A program made the translations under genes and the position numbers. The notes under the pieces are model-generated. The model searched no databases. It saw only the letters and a program-made list of their open reading frames with translations, and was not told the origin of the DNA. Positions 8,836 through 18,737 of a DNA stretch of 64,000 bases are shown piece by piece; within the stretch, counting starts at the first letter, position 1, and every line of letters starts with the position of its first letter. This DNA comes from Epithemia pelagica. Its lineage: Eukaryota > Bacillariophyta > Bacillariophyceae > Surirellales > Surirellaceae. The DNA lies in contig OX337233.1 in NCBI GenBank assembly GCA_946965045.2, positions 1,488,001 through 1,552,000 on the forward strand. Direction: 5' to 3'.

Positions 8836-11664
8836 TCAAATAGGTTTATTCGTGGGGTCCGCAAAAGGCAGCCTCTTCCCCTTCTCGGGTCCGTCACTGA
8901 CGAAAACCAGGGGCTTGTACTCATCATCCTTATCCATCAAAGCCGAGTTCTCAAAACGCTTCAACATGGCTGCTTTTCCTTGGATGCGAGCATATGTAAT
9001 ATCGCAAATCTTATCGCTGTTGAATGTGCGCCACTGCTTACCATAGTACCGACGGTGAAAGGCCAAGATATCTTGAAAGTTGATGAAGTTAATGAAAGCG
9101 TAGCCTCTGTTGCACCTGTTTTTGAAATCAATTGGTAAATAAAAGAAATCAATGACACCTGGCCCATGCCCGTTCTCGGTAAATTCGGCGAGTAGCATCT
9201 GCTGTGTGTACTTGTTTGGAATATTGCGCACCATTAACGACGTCCGAGTATCTCGTCCAATTTCAACCGCATCGAAGTCCAACATAAGATGGCTATTGTC
9301 CTTATCGTCACCAGTCGAATGGTGGGAGAGGTGTGTACCATGAGTGCCATGCGAGCGTCCTGAATGAACGCTTACATTGTCGGACGCAACAGAGTGTGAA
9401 TAGTAGGGTGTCGTTGCTCCACCACGGCGTGCACCATCGACATATGCGGGGCCCGTTACAATAGGAGTGGGATAGCCATTTTGTGTCCCTGGTCCATAGA
9501 CATGTTGTGATGGTCCAGAAGATATATAGATATGACCATCAGTTCCATGAATGATCTGTTGCTGTCCACCTCGAGGATCGACGGCATACTGAGTTCCGTG
9601 GGGAGGAATTCCTATCGTGCTCTGGACGACCACTGGTGTATAACGTCCATCTGGTCCCATTATCAGCTGAGTTACCGTTTCAGGTTGACGACCTCCACCA
9701 TATCCACCATAATACGTGTCATGTTGCATCATCTGCGGTTGCGGAGGACCACCAGCACCAGGGTCTCGTCCTCCTCGGTAGTCATTAGGAGGGTACGCTG
9801 GAGCTGCATGACGGTACCCATCAGAACCAATCGATCCAGGACCTCCGTTGACCGGACCAGAACGGCCCATTCCATGCCTCCAGCGACTGATCGTCGAAAG
9901 AAGTTCTCGGCCTCGCCTACGATCTCCCGGTTGGCGAGGACTGACTTCAACCGTGGTGTCGGGTCCCCATGGAAGCGAACTCTCAAGTTCAAGACTCGCT
10001 TGCTTCGCATCCTGAACATTTTGAAACTCAATCAAATATGACCCTGGTCCTTGATAGATGCATGCTCTTATCGCTCCGAAACTTCGAAGCATGTTTGTCA
10101 GTGCACCCTCATTAATTTCGCCCGATAGGCCATTGATGACTATCTGGCTTTCATCAAACTGACTGGATGAATTTAATGGTAAGCCATATCGCACAAGAAC
10201 ATCTTCACTGCTTCCATAATTCAAAACGATTCGCTGAAGTCTTCCCTGGAGTTCCCGTGCTGCAATCTCGGCGCTGCGGATATCGTAAAACGAAGCAAAG
10301 AATATGCCCTTGGGGGCAAACTCGGCACGAAAAGATTCTAAAGCCCCAAAGGATTCACATTCCGAGCGTACTTCTGGAGGCTTCAACCATGACGCATGTG
10401 TAATGGCAATGGTTCGGCTTGATCGAGCACCCCCACTCACTTCCCAGAGGTACGGCTCCAGCTCCGCTTCACATTGACGAGGCGAAACGTCACCTCCTCC
10501 ATCAAGGGGATCAGAAAGCGTCGAAGCTCCATCATTGGAGTCATTAAAGTGACCACCTGGTCTAAATTCTTTCGACTGACTGCTCAGAGTGCTCTGTGGG
10601 CGACCACCTGGGTATGCTCCAAAAGGCGGAGAGCCATGATTGTACGACGGTGCTGCGGGGTCAATTCGCTTGGAAACTACACCGGAGGAAATGTTGTTCC
10701 CACTCAACTGACTTTCAGAGTCGGTCGGTTCGTCCACATTCACTCCGATGTCTTTGCCATGCGGATATGAAAGAGGTCCTCTCGGTGCAGATGGGTGCTG
10801 TGCAACTCCTCTGGCATTTGCCTCCCTCTGAGCCAGTGCCATATCGTCTCGGACCCCACCCGGTGGTCTGTTCGGTGATGAGAGAGATGTGGGAAATCCC
10901 CGAGGATCGTTCGGTAGAGTGTGTTTCGAATCAGCAGCTGTTTGCGGTGCCGTAAAAAGGCGACTCGGATCACGAAAGCCCTGGTGTTCCAAAGTGCCAA
11001 AACCAAGGGACGCGGCAACTGCGGTACCAGACGAGGGGGCACCAATCAAGCGCGATGCAGTATGGCGGGCTTGTCGCTGTAAATTAGGATTGTCTGCAAG
11101 CCTTCGACGAAGAAGTGAGTCCGCCGTATGTTGCCCAGAGTCTTCCACAGAATCCGTGAGACTGCCACCGAGAGCATCCACCAAGTTCGTCAACGAGAAA
11201 CCTCTTTCAGCACTATCGCTATCACCTGTGAACCCTGAGTTAGCATCTTCATCCCCGCGAGATTCACTGCTAGGAAGAGCTGTAGGGCGTTGAACATGAG
11301 CATGTGCTGACCCGGAGTTCAAAGGCACACCAAATATAGCTTCTTCTGCACGGCGATTGCGATCTTCAGAATCAGGGTCAACAAACCCAGGCGGTGGAGG
11401 AGCTGATGTAGGACGCTCATAGGGATCTACTGCCAATTCTCCTTGTTGTAACCGTATCGAGCCCAACGATCCTACAGAAGCTCCATCACCGGTGTTACCG
11501 CTAGCTTCCACTTGCTGCTGTACCAACTGATTATACTCCCTCGCTTGCTCTGGAGTCCACCCTTCTGTTCGATGATTAGGTAGGCGCTTATTCTCACCTT
11601 GATCCAGACGACTTCCGTTATTGAGACCAGCCATGCTTGCTGTTATCGTTGTAGCCACATTCAT
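8836..11664 (-). CDS. Mei2-like RNA-binding protein, three RRMs
   Basis: A single exon of 942 residues; the first ATG is at 11664 (an alternative is at 11634). The first 400 residues are disordered. RRM1 is at about 416-485 and RRM2 at about 506-580 (SQIVINGLSGEINEGAL). A Gly/Pro/Tyr/Gln-rich linker follows, then the diagnostic C-terminal Mei2 RRM at about 800-895, with SLMVRNIPNKYTQQML, DFFYLPIDFKNRCNRGYAF and ARIQGKAAMLKRF. This three-RRM layout is that of the Mei2/AML family, which promotes meiosis in fission yeast and acts in meiosis and development in plants by binding RNA. Its role in diatoms is unproven. It sits 587 bases from the Piwi gene on the same strand. Confidence 0.93.
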   Translation of the reverse strand: MNVATTITASMAGLNNGSRLDQGENKRLPNHRTEGWTPEQAREYNQLVQQQVEASGNTGDGASVGSLGSIRLQQGELAVDPYERPTSAPPPPGFVDPDSEDRNRRAEEAIFGVPLNSGSAHAHVQRPTALPSSESRGDEDANSGFTGDSDSAERGFSLTNLVDALGGSLTDSVEDSGQHTADSLLRRRLADNPNLQRQARHTASRLIGAPSSGTAVAASLGFGTLEHQGFRDPSRLFTAPQTAADSKHTLPNDPRGFPTSLSSPNRPPGGVRDDMALAQREANARGVAQHPSAPRGPLSYPHGKDIGVNVDEPTDSESQLSGNNISSGVVSKRIDPAAPSYNHGSPPFGAYPGGRPQSTLSSQSKEFRPGGHFNDSNDGASTLSDPLDGGGDVSPRQCEAELEPYLWEVSGGARSSRTIAITHASWLKPPEVRSECESFGALESFRAEFAPKGIFFASFYDIRSAEIAARELQGRLQRIVLNYGSSEDVLVRYGLPLNSSSQFDESQIVINGLSGEINEGALTNMLRSFGAIRACIYQGPGSYLIEFQNVQDAKQASLELESSLPWGPDTTVEVSPRQPGDRRRGRELLSTISRWRHGMGRSGPVNGGPGSIGSDGYRHAAPAYPPNDYRGGRDPGAGGPPQPQMMQHDTYYGGYGGGRQPETVTQLIMGPDGRYTPVVVQSTIGIPPHGTQYAVDPRGGQQQIIHGTDGHIYISSGPSQHVYGPGTQNGYPTPIVTGPAYVDGARRGGATTPYYSHSVASDNVSVHSGRSHGTHGTHLSHHSTGDDKDNSHLMLDFDAVEIGRDTRTSLMVRNIPNKYTQQMLLAEFTENGHGPGVIDFFYLPIDFKNRCNRGYAFINFINFQDILAFHRRYYGKQWRTFNSDKICDITYARIQGKAAMLKRFENSALMDKDDEYKPLVFVSDGPEKGKRLPFADPTNKPI

Positions 11665-12251
11665 CGAAACAAGGATCAAAGAAATCGCGTTAACATAAGG
11701 TTTGGCTCAGATTTCTGATAACTTCTGGGACAGATTCGCGCCAACGAACTGCTCCAGATAGATGAGCCAACCGTGAATGTTAATGGAAGAGCAATTTTTC
11801 CAAACAAATATCGGCAGTGGTTGTACAAAGCACAAACTTAAGCACAAGATCGCCACTCCGAGCAACCCGAAGCGTTGTGTGTTGCGTCGTCTTCTTGTCT
11901 TGCTCTTCACTACCTTTGTGCTTCTCCTGCTGTGTTTTTTTTCGGAGGGACACCTCAAACCTCAAATTTATGGACCCTGCCGTTGTCTGCTGTCGCTTCA
12001 ATCCGTCAAGCCCTGTTGAATTTGCAAAAGATAGGTTGTACGAATGCCACCGTCCTTCATTCGCCCGATTCTACAGTACCACGGAAATCCACCTGTCACT
12101 TCTTGCGAGACTTGACCATGAACCATCTTACTCCAGATGCAATCCTTCTATCTACTGCCCTACTCTCTAGAGAACTTGGCAGTAGCTTTATACGTCTCTT
12201 TTTATCAAACAACATAAGCATTATTTCTTGTAGGGATGTGGGTGGGATTGT
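11665..12251. other. Intergenic
   Basis: 587 bases upstream of the Mei2-like gene and downstream of the TALE gene. I see no gene, repeat or clear regulatory site. Confidence 0.5.
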
Positions 12252-14213
12252 TTATGATGGCTCTGGTTGACGACTTTCTGTTATATCCGATTGACTTGAA
12301 GCAGTCCAACTCGCCTGAGGCTGTGGTGGATGCATTGTTCCCGACTTCTGGCTCGAAGTTTCCTGAGTAGGCACCGCCAGCAGTGCCGATTGTATTGGGA
12401 TGTTATCCACAGGACAAGTAGGAGGCCCTCCAGGTGTCTGCAGGTTAGGGTTCAGGCACCTTTCGTGGAACATATGCCCACAAGGTCGCAACTGCGTGTC
12501 CACATTTGTTTGATGACATAGCGCACATGCAGTTGAGTACGGAACATTTACATGACCACTCTCTTCGCCTGTAGAAGACGGCTCCACTGACTCTTCACCC
12601 GGCCGCTGGCTTGATGAGACCTGTCTGTCTGGTGATGGTGTTTGTATTGCGGCAAACGGTTGGGCACTAGCGTCTCTTGCTTGTTGCTTACTCATGAAGT
12701 TTTGGCTAAGGGTGCGGCGTATTTTTGCTGGAAGCTCGGTAAGCTTTTCACTACTTCTGCTGACCGATATGAGCCCACGCGCCGCGAGTGCATCGTCGTA
12801 AGCCCTCTTCAATGTTCCTGAATCTATTGTTTCCTCCTGAGAAGACGAAACCTCTGTGGGTAAAACAGTTGAAGGAAGTGCCGCCGCGATATCCTTACGA
12901 GGGGCCTGCGCAGACGGTGATTCATCTTCAAGTGACAACCCAATTTCGTTGTCTTCGTTATCACCAGCCGTTCGAACGCCTTTAGAGTTCGTGTCTTTTC
13001 CAGCTTCCATCCCACTCAAACAAGTGGAGCTCTTCTCGCCAAAGAAGACCTCCAGAAAAGCATAAGAGTCATTCTTCCCCAATGACTCAACGCTCTTCAC
13101 CTGTGCTAGGTTTCCCATCTTGTTTAAATTCCCCTTGCTTGCAAGATCTGCACCACTTAAGCTCGTGATACTCTTGACTCCCGGCATTGTCCCCAGATTG
13201 TTCAAAGACGTTATACTCGAGAAATGTGGCCACGAGTTCAAGGTAGGAACATTTGGAAGAAGGCTCTGCGATGGGTTTTTCATTGGGTGTTGCTGCAAAG
13301 AAGAGGACGCTGTTTGTGGAGCTTGGGAGGGCGGTGGGACTGGTGCTGCAGCTTGTTGTGCCATCATCTGTTGTTTGCTCTCGGCCTTCAGACGAGCGGA
13401 CTCTGTTGCTTGCTTCACAAGGTCCTGATCGCGAGCAAAGAGCTCCATCAACACCGCGTGACTGTCAGTCTTACTCAATTGTCCGTTCGAGGTCATTTGT
13501 GGAAGACTACCTATCGATGCAGCAGGCGGCTTCACCTGAGGTGCTTTAACAGCATTGGTAGCATCATAAAGTTGCCCCGTTGTAACCACCGGGAGAGCGG
13601 TGGCTACCGCTAAACCTTCTAGAGACGGTTGCGCCTGAGTCTGGAAGTAAGTGAGTGAGGAAGTTAGGCAAACGCAAGTAATTGGACTTTTCAGTCTTAC
13701 CGATTGAGATGCGTTCTGTTGTTCCATTGCTTGTTGGTAGTGAACTCTCATCGCTTGAACAGAATGTGGATTGTCCATGGAACCGCTAACAGGCGCCGAA
13801 ACCCCAGGAATTGTTGGTATCATTAGGCCAGGAACGCCTGCTCCCGTTGCAGTGAGCTTTCCCTGTTCAATCTGTTTCTTAAGCATGGGCTTCCATATTC
13901 TCCTTCTTGCATTAGTGAACCAGTTCTTCAGCTGCTTCTTATCTATTCCCGTCTTCTGCATGAGCATTGCTTGATCCTGTGGTGTGGGATAAGGGTGCGT
14001 AAAATGCTCGGGAGAAAGAAGCCACGCTTTCAGTGTGGCCACAGCACCTGCAGGAAGTTCACGCCTGGATTTGGTCCGGCCTTTACCGCCGCTTTCATTG
14101 TCGGCAACATCATCGAAGTCCTCGTCTGCCATTTCTTCTTCAACGAAAGAACGACTCGTGATCTTTCCTCGCACACGCAATGAATAACTCGAAGGAGCGG
14201 ACGTTTGCAACAT
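12252..14213 (-). CDS. TALE homeodomain protein with C-terminal RING-like domain
   Basis: A frame of 653 codons from ATG 14213. Residues 49-113 form a homeodomain with the three-residue TALE loop (HPYPTPQD) and recognition helix KNWFTNARRRIW. Near the C-terminus (563-604) there is a RING-like cluster, C-x2-C-x11-C-x-H-x2-H-x2-C-x13-C-x2-D, with Asp where the last Cys is usual. The middle is Gln/Ser/Pro-rich and holds two related blocks (SHAVLMELFARD and SYAFLEVFFG) plus repeats of the type VKSITSLSG / VKSVESLGK. Bases 13641-13700 form a likely 60-nt GT-AG intron that keeps the frame. TALE proteins control diploid development and mating type in green algae. A RING partner would suggest linkage to ubiquitin transfer; this is inference. 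Confidence 0.9.
   Translation of the reverse strand: MLQTSAPSSYSLRVRGKITSRSFVEEEMADEDFDDVADNESGGKGRTKSRRELPAGAVATLKAWLLSPEHFTHPYPTPQDQAMLMQKTGIDKKQLKNWFTNARRRIWKPMLKKQIEQGKLTATGAGVPGLMIPTIPGVSAPVSGSMDNPHSVQAMRVHYQQAMEQQNASQSVRLKSPITCVCLTSSLTYFQTQAQPSLEGLAVATALPVVTTGQLYDATNAVKAPQVKPPAASIGSLPQMTSNGQLSKTDSHAVLMELFARDQDLVKQATESARLKAESKQQMMAQQAAAPVPPPSQAPQTASSSLQQHPMKNPSQSLLPNVPTLNSWPHFSSITSLNNLGTMPGVKSITSLSGADLASKGNLNKMGNLAQVKSVESLGKNDSYAFLEVFFGEKSSTCLSGMEAGKDTNSKGVRTAGDNEDNEIGLSLEDESPSAQAPRKDIAAALPSTVLPTEVSSSQEETIDSGTLKRAYDDALAARGLISVSRSSEKLTELPAKIRRTLSQNFMSKQQARDASAQPFAAIQTPSPDRQVSSSQRPGEESVEPSSTGEESGHVNVPYSTACALCHQTNVDTQLRPCGHMFHERCLNPNLQTPGGPPTCPVDNIPIQSALLAVPTQETSSQKSGTMHPPQPQASWTASSQSDITESRQPEPS
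13641..13700 (-). other. Probable 60-nt in-frame intron of the TALE gene
   Basis: On the minus strand the segment begins GTAAGACTG and ends TTACTTCCAG, is exactly 60 nt and contains no in-frame stop. Translated, it would add 20 residues (VRLKSPITC ... LTYFQ) unlike the surrounding Gln-rich sequence. It is probably spliced out, making the protein 633 residues. Confidence 0.65.
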
Positions 14214-15326
14214 AAAAGGCGCTCCTTATCGATAAACTGGTTCCTCTGCTCTCAAACCACAAACGTGCCAAGAGCTTCGACGCTGGTTGATAATTGATCT
14301 TTGCTGTTGCCGAAGATGTGAGTCGGAAGGAATATTGTTAGATAAACTCTATGTTCTCGTGAAATGAATCGATTGCAATTGTGTTCTCTCTTTTGAACTG
14401 CTTGATGGGAAGAGGTCCATCGAAATTAACACTACTCAGCGTGCAGGACTCATGAAAGCTAATGACCGTATGAACAAATATTAAGTCTCTCACACTGGAA
14501 ATTGATGGTGACACTTCAGATGTCAACCCACGTAATGGACTATTCGATGCCAGTAAGCCCTAAAGCAAGTCGTCGAAGGTCCTCACCTGAAACACAATAG
14601 GTTGATCGAAGCAAGGGTGCAAGAATTGGCAAGCTTCGGCTGATGGTTGCGTTTGTTTCCACTTCTACAAAATATGCTGTCTCATTGCCGGTACCGATTC
14701 GGTGTCACCGATTCAAAACCAAACACACACAAAAACTCTCGGCCTGCAACTTCCGGTAAATACACGTCAGTCGCATATTCTGTACCAATACCCAACGGAC
14801 GAAACCAAAAAGTAGGATCGATATTATTACAAAGCACGTATTATGATTCCTAAGGAATCTTAGTCTAGTATGATCATATCAGAGGTACTACTGTATGATA
14901 ATGAAGAAGTTATATCGTGACGATACTCTGAGTAGTAGAAAGATTACCCACGTTTTGAGTCCATTACCGGAAGTTGCTGGGTGTGTGTTGGCCACTCTTG
15001 GTCGCGTCCAATACAACAGCCCTTTCTGCGACCAAGTCTCGTGATTGATCCACCCTCTCTAGTCTACGGTAGTGCAAACAATCTTTGTCTCTTGACTCTT
15101 GAGTCGTCATCGGCATTCTATGCTTGCTAGGAGTAACTCTAGGGTAGGAGGTTGGAGTGGAATGGAACCGCTCTACAGGAGTCATGGGAATAGCAAATAG
15201 CAATGCAATGGAGGTCTGAAACAAGGACAAGTCCCATAGAATCCGCCACGTTCTCTCTAGGTCCAAGTAGAAAGTAGAAAGAGCTTCTGTGTGACTAGAG
15301 CAAGCGTCCTTATACCAACAAAAGTC
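14214..15326. other. 1.1-kb intergenic region
   Basis: There is no credible gene. The only open frame of about 100 codons (14964-15266, minus) lacks recognisable protein character. The notable structure is the inverted repeat listed separately at about 14731-14990. Confidence 0.5.
14731..14990. repeat. Inverted-repeat element, MITE-like
   Basis: GCAACTTCCGGTAA at 14746-14759 is matched by its exact reverse complement TTACCGGAAGTTGC at 14964-14977. Further out, CCAAACACACAC on the left is mirrored by GTGTGTGTTGG on the right, so the inverted similarity extends with small gaps. The AT-rich interior has no coding capacity. No convincing target duplication was found. Confidence 0.5.
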
Positions 15327-18300
15327 TCATAGAAGCCCGGCTTCAAAATCTTGATGCTGCGGTGTATCCTCAACAGATCTGTTGGGGCGTCGCATGTATT
15401 CCGGTGTGAATGGTGTGTTGACGGCATTATATTTGTGAGACAGAAGATTTGACACTAGTGGACCAACAGCCGACAAGACGGATGATGCCGTTGATGATCC
15501 AGCCTCACTGAAGGACCTTGGTTGATAGCTGCCATAATTTCGTGCGGTTGCCCCCGGGGAATTGAATGGGACGCTTTCGTCTTCGCCAGTGTTGTTCGCA
15601 AAATGCACCGACCGTATTGACGGGGCTGATCTAACCGATTCGTCTTCCAGTTGGTCATTTTCATGACTCCCAATAGATACGGTACTCACAGATGGTTGGG
15701 TGGAACCATCTCGGTATTGAATAAGCGGCCGGTTTGGTCCCGGAATGTCCTGTTCCACTTCCCTGGTTGCCTTAGTCAGGATTTGGCGTTGTTCCGTTGT
15801 CAAGAAGTCATTACGAAAACTCAATGTTAGAGGCCTCCCTCTCATTTGAATGGCTTTTCGAATACTTTCAAAAGTCCACATCCCGATTTCAACAGAAACT
15901 CCATCAAATGCTACCAGTCTAGCTCCAAGCTTCGGTCTAGTGTTGGTGCCAGAATCATCGAAACCGACGAAACCACAAACCAATACAGCATGGACAGGTA
16001 CAGCAACTTCCAACGTATCCCCTTTCGTTGCATGTGACTTGTCAGTTTTGGCCCACGTCGAAAGTGTTGCAATTCGACGAAGCTCTGCTGCAGTCTTCTC
16101 ACCAGCAACTCTGACACCAGCCAGGTCAGCAGTCATGGCTTCCGTCAACAGTCCCCTCGATTGAGCTGGAGGTGGCGGTACCTTTTGAAACTGTATACCA
16201 ATCTTGCGGCTGTAAAACGTCAAATGATAGACTTGCAATTCTTCCCTTATATTGCTCCCATCAAAACGATGGTTGATCAAAGGAGAACCCATTACATCTA
16301 CTAGTGGACATTCCAGCGCAGATGTGGCATATCCGCTGTTCGTGATTAATGGACGCTGTGGTGAAGGCTTGATTGTATCGTGAAGAACGGGGCTATTCGA
16401 GTTTTGTAGTTCAAGCAATGGGTTTGCTTGGTAAGGTGCATTGTTGCAAGACATATCATCGGGAGGAACGTCATCAGTCGTCTTCATGATTGCTGGAGAA
16501 GTAAGCACCGCATCCCCTATTCGTGCTTCGTATGACGAGGATCCAAGTTCCACGGTACATTTTCCTTCACGAACGGATTCATCGGCATCACCCATTTCGG
16601 CCTGAATGGAAGATACGGTGTCTAGTTCTGTGTCAGAAGTCCCGTGTTCTGAATCCTCTTTGTCAAGTCCAACAACAGAGTGATTCATGCTATTCTCATC
16701 ATTCTCATCATCTGACTCGTCCTCGAAATCATCAAACAAGGATTTCGCTTCCATGTTACCCTTTGAACTGTTCTTGTGAATTGGACCATCGCTTTTGCTT
16801 GGGGTCTTAACTGCAAATTGAGGTGTCTTTTGGGGCGACTTGCCTCGTAACATTTGTTCATGAAGCTGAATACTTGTAGAAACGTGTTCTTCAAGTTCAT
16901 TTAGCAGTTTTTCTTCTTCCATATCCACTTCACCGCCCTCGAATGTGTCATCTGCTACTGCCACCGTGGGCACCGATTCAGATTTTATGCTCGATTCCTG
17001 TTGGTTTGATAGCTGCTGCTGTAAGTTCTTCACCTCTTGTACAAGAACTCGCTTTTCTTTCTTTCGTTGTTTGAGCTGCCGCCGAATATCGCAATTTTCC
17101 TCCCAAAGCTTCAGCAATTGCTGTTCTGCCTTGGACAATCGTTTCTGGAGTTGTTGCATGTTAGCTTGAGCCGCTGTCAAATCCTCAACGGCCGTAGAAG
17201 ACTCTTGCACAGCCAGCTTCCAGTGGGTTTCAAGTGAAAGACAAGCATTGAAGAGAGTGCCAAAGTTTTCCCCTGGTATTTGATTTAGTTGATCTTGCGT
17301 CATTGAATTATCCTGATCACTATCTAGTGACGAAGGTCGTTTCGCAATGTCACTCTTTGTGCCAGGCAAAGCATTGCCGTCCAGGATTTTGATTTGGTCA
17401 TCCGATGAATTATTGATTGCGCAATCTTCTTCCGTAGCATGATGAAAATCCTTTTCACTTCCCCGATTTTCCGCAGTTCCAACTACCCCATTTTCCCCGT
17501 TAACGCTTTCGGTTGGATTCAAAACATCTGTTGGATCAGTCTGCTCAGATCGCTGTTCCATATCTAGAGGTGATGTCTGTGATGCAGCAACGTGTGCCGC
17601 AACAGGGGAATACTCTTGATCTGAGGTCGCCGCATTGGGTGTCGATCCTTCCTTGAAACAGCGTATCTTTCTTTGTAGCATCTGAGCCAACCGAAGTATA
17701 CTTTGATCCAATAGTTGGTTGTTTTTTTGATATTTTTGAGCATCGAGAACTGCTCCGTCTCGATCTATTTCGATCAGTTTGTACCTTTCCAAGGTTGCGT
17801 TTAACTCCTTCAGACGCGCTTTGTACCCGGCAGTTTGATTCATGGATGTTGCCAATTCTGATTGTACCACATCCAGTCGTTGTGTACGCAAGGACTCAAT
17901 CCACGCTTGTGCTTCTTCCGGAGATTTTGCTCGGAGAATAACACGCCTGATGGATCCACGATGAGCATTGACAGCTGCGCGATCACCATCCGAGGTGCTA
18001 GGCCAACATACGGCAAACTCACTATCGGTCTCTCCAAAATCCTCTTCAATCCAGCTGTCTTGAAGATCGAGACAGCCACGAGGTTGGCTATCGTGAGGGC
18101 TGAGAAAATAGTACAAATGAGTGGCGGGTTGCAAAACAAAGAATCGTCGCTTAAACTCCGGGACTTGCGTTCCGAATTTGTACAGGAATCCAGCGGCAGG
18201 GGCATCCCGTGCGAATTTTGCCGCTGTAGGTGAAGTAGGGACCGTATCCGTATGTGGTACCAGACGTTCTTCGTTCCCATTCGGTGCGGGCATCGAAGAT

Positions 18301-18737
18301 GAAATGATGCTGTTTGGTAGTGATTGTCGAATCAATCGCGAGAATCGATTTGTTTGGGAAGCGACATGTTGTGGATGGGTGGACTGGCTATGGCCATCGT
18401 GTCTGGAATGTCCCTGCGGCCGGGGATCTATCATACCAGTCTTTGAGAAGCGATTTCCTCCAGAAGAAGCTTGTGCATCAAGCACGAGCCCAGGCCCACC
18501 TCTTTGAGGAGATAGCATGTGATCAGCCAGAGTCGAAGGATGATGAAAGTTCTTGTTCTTCTTATTCAACGTTGACTGCGAGAGTGACGAAGCAGAGAAA
18601 GAAGCCGATGGTGGAATCTGACGGACTGACCAGTTGTGCTCAAGAGCGGTTCTGTCCGTACCGATGGCATGCTGAGGTCCATGGCTCCACTCCTCGCTGC
18701 GGCTCCCACAGTGGCCGTCGGAGCTACCCCTGTTCAT
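15327..18737 (-). CDS. PH-domain, coiled-coil and PDZ-like scaffold protein
   Basis: A single exon of 1136 residues; ATG 18737 is the first after an upstream in-frame stop. After a disordered N-terminus, residues about 181-288 form a PH domain (AGFLYKFGTQVPEFKRRFFVL ... SPEEAQAWIESL). Coiled coils follow at about 305-365 and 505-595 (Gln/Lys/Leu-rich), then an acidic Ser-rich stretch. A PDZ-like fold lies at about 880-1010 (RKIGIQFQKVPPPP ... KLGARLVAFDGVSVEIG ... RPLTLSFRN). PH domains bind phosphoinositides and PDZ-like domains bind protein C-termini, so a membrane-associated adaptor is likely. The exact family is not recognised. A 53-bp repeat lies 143 bases upstream of the start. Confidence 0.85.
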   Translation of the reverse strand: MNRGSSDGHCGSRSEEWSHGPQHAIGTDRTALEHNWSVRQIPPSASFSASSLSQSTLNKKNKNFHHPSTLADHMLSPQRGGPGLVLDAQASSGGNRFSKTGMIDPRPQGHSRHDGHSQSTHPQHVASQTNRFSRLIRQSLPNSIISSSMPAPNGNEERLVPHTDTVPTSPTAAKFARDAPAAGFLYKFGTQVPEFKRRFFVLQPATHLYYFLSPHDSQPRGCLDLQDSWIEEDFGETDSEFAVCWPSTSDGDRAAVNAHRGSIRRVILRAKSPEEAQAWIESLRTQRLDVVQSELATSMNQTAGYKARLKELNATLERYKLIEIDRDGAVLDAQKYQKNNQLLDQSILRLAQMLQRKIRCFKEGSTPNAATSDQEYSPVAAHVAASQTSPLDMEQRSEQTDPTDVLNPTESVNGENGVVGTAENRGSEKDFHHATEEDCAINNSSDDQIKILDGNALPGTKSDIAKRPSSLDSDQDNSMTQDQLNQIPGENFGTLFNACLSLETHWKLAVQESSTAVEDLTAAQANMQQLQKRLSKAEQQLLKLWEENCDIRRQLKQRKKEKRVLVQEVKNLQQQLSNQQESSIKSESVPTVAVADDTFEGGEVDMEEEKLLNELEEHVSTSIQLHEQMLRGKSPQKTPQFAVKTPSKSDGPIHKNSSKGNMEAKSLFDDFEDESDDENDENSMNHSVVGLDKEDSEHGTSDTELDTVSSIQAEMGDADESVREGKCTVELGSSSYEARIGDAVLTSPAIMKTTDDVPPDDMSCNNAPYQANPLLELQNSNSPVLHDTIKPSPQRPLITNSGYATSALECPLVDVMGSPLINHRFDGSNIREELQVYHLTFYSRKIGIQFQKVPPPPAQSRGLLTEAMTADLAGVRVAGEKTAAELRRIATLSTWAKTDKSHATKGDTLEVAVPVHAVLVCGFVGFDDSGTNTRPKLGARLVAFDGVSVEIGMWTFESIRKAIQMRGRPLTLSFRNDFLTTEQRQILTKATREVEQDIPGPNRPLIQYRDGSTQPSVSTVSIGSHENDQLEDESVRSAPSIRSVHFANNTGEDESVPFNSPGATARNYGSYQPRSFSEAGSSTASSVLSAVGPLVSNLLSHKYNAVNTPFTPEYMRRPNRSVEDTPQHQDFEAGLL

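Noticed and set aside
14964-15266. 100-codon minus-strand frame in the intergenic region
   Set aside because: No domain, signal or plausible composition, and it overlaps one arm of the inverted repeat. Likely chance.
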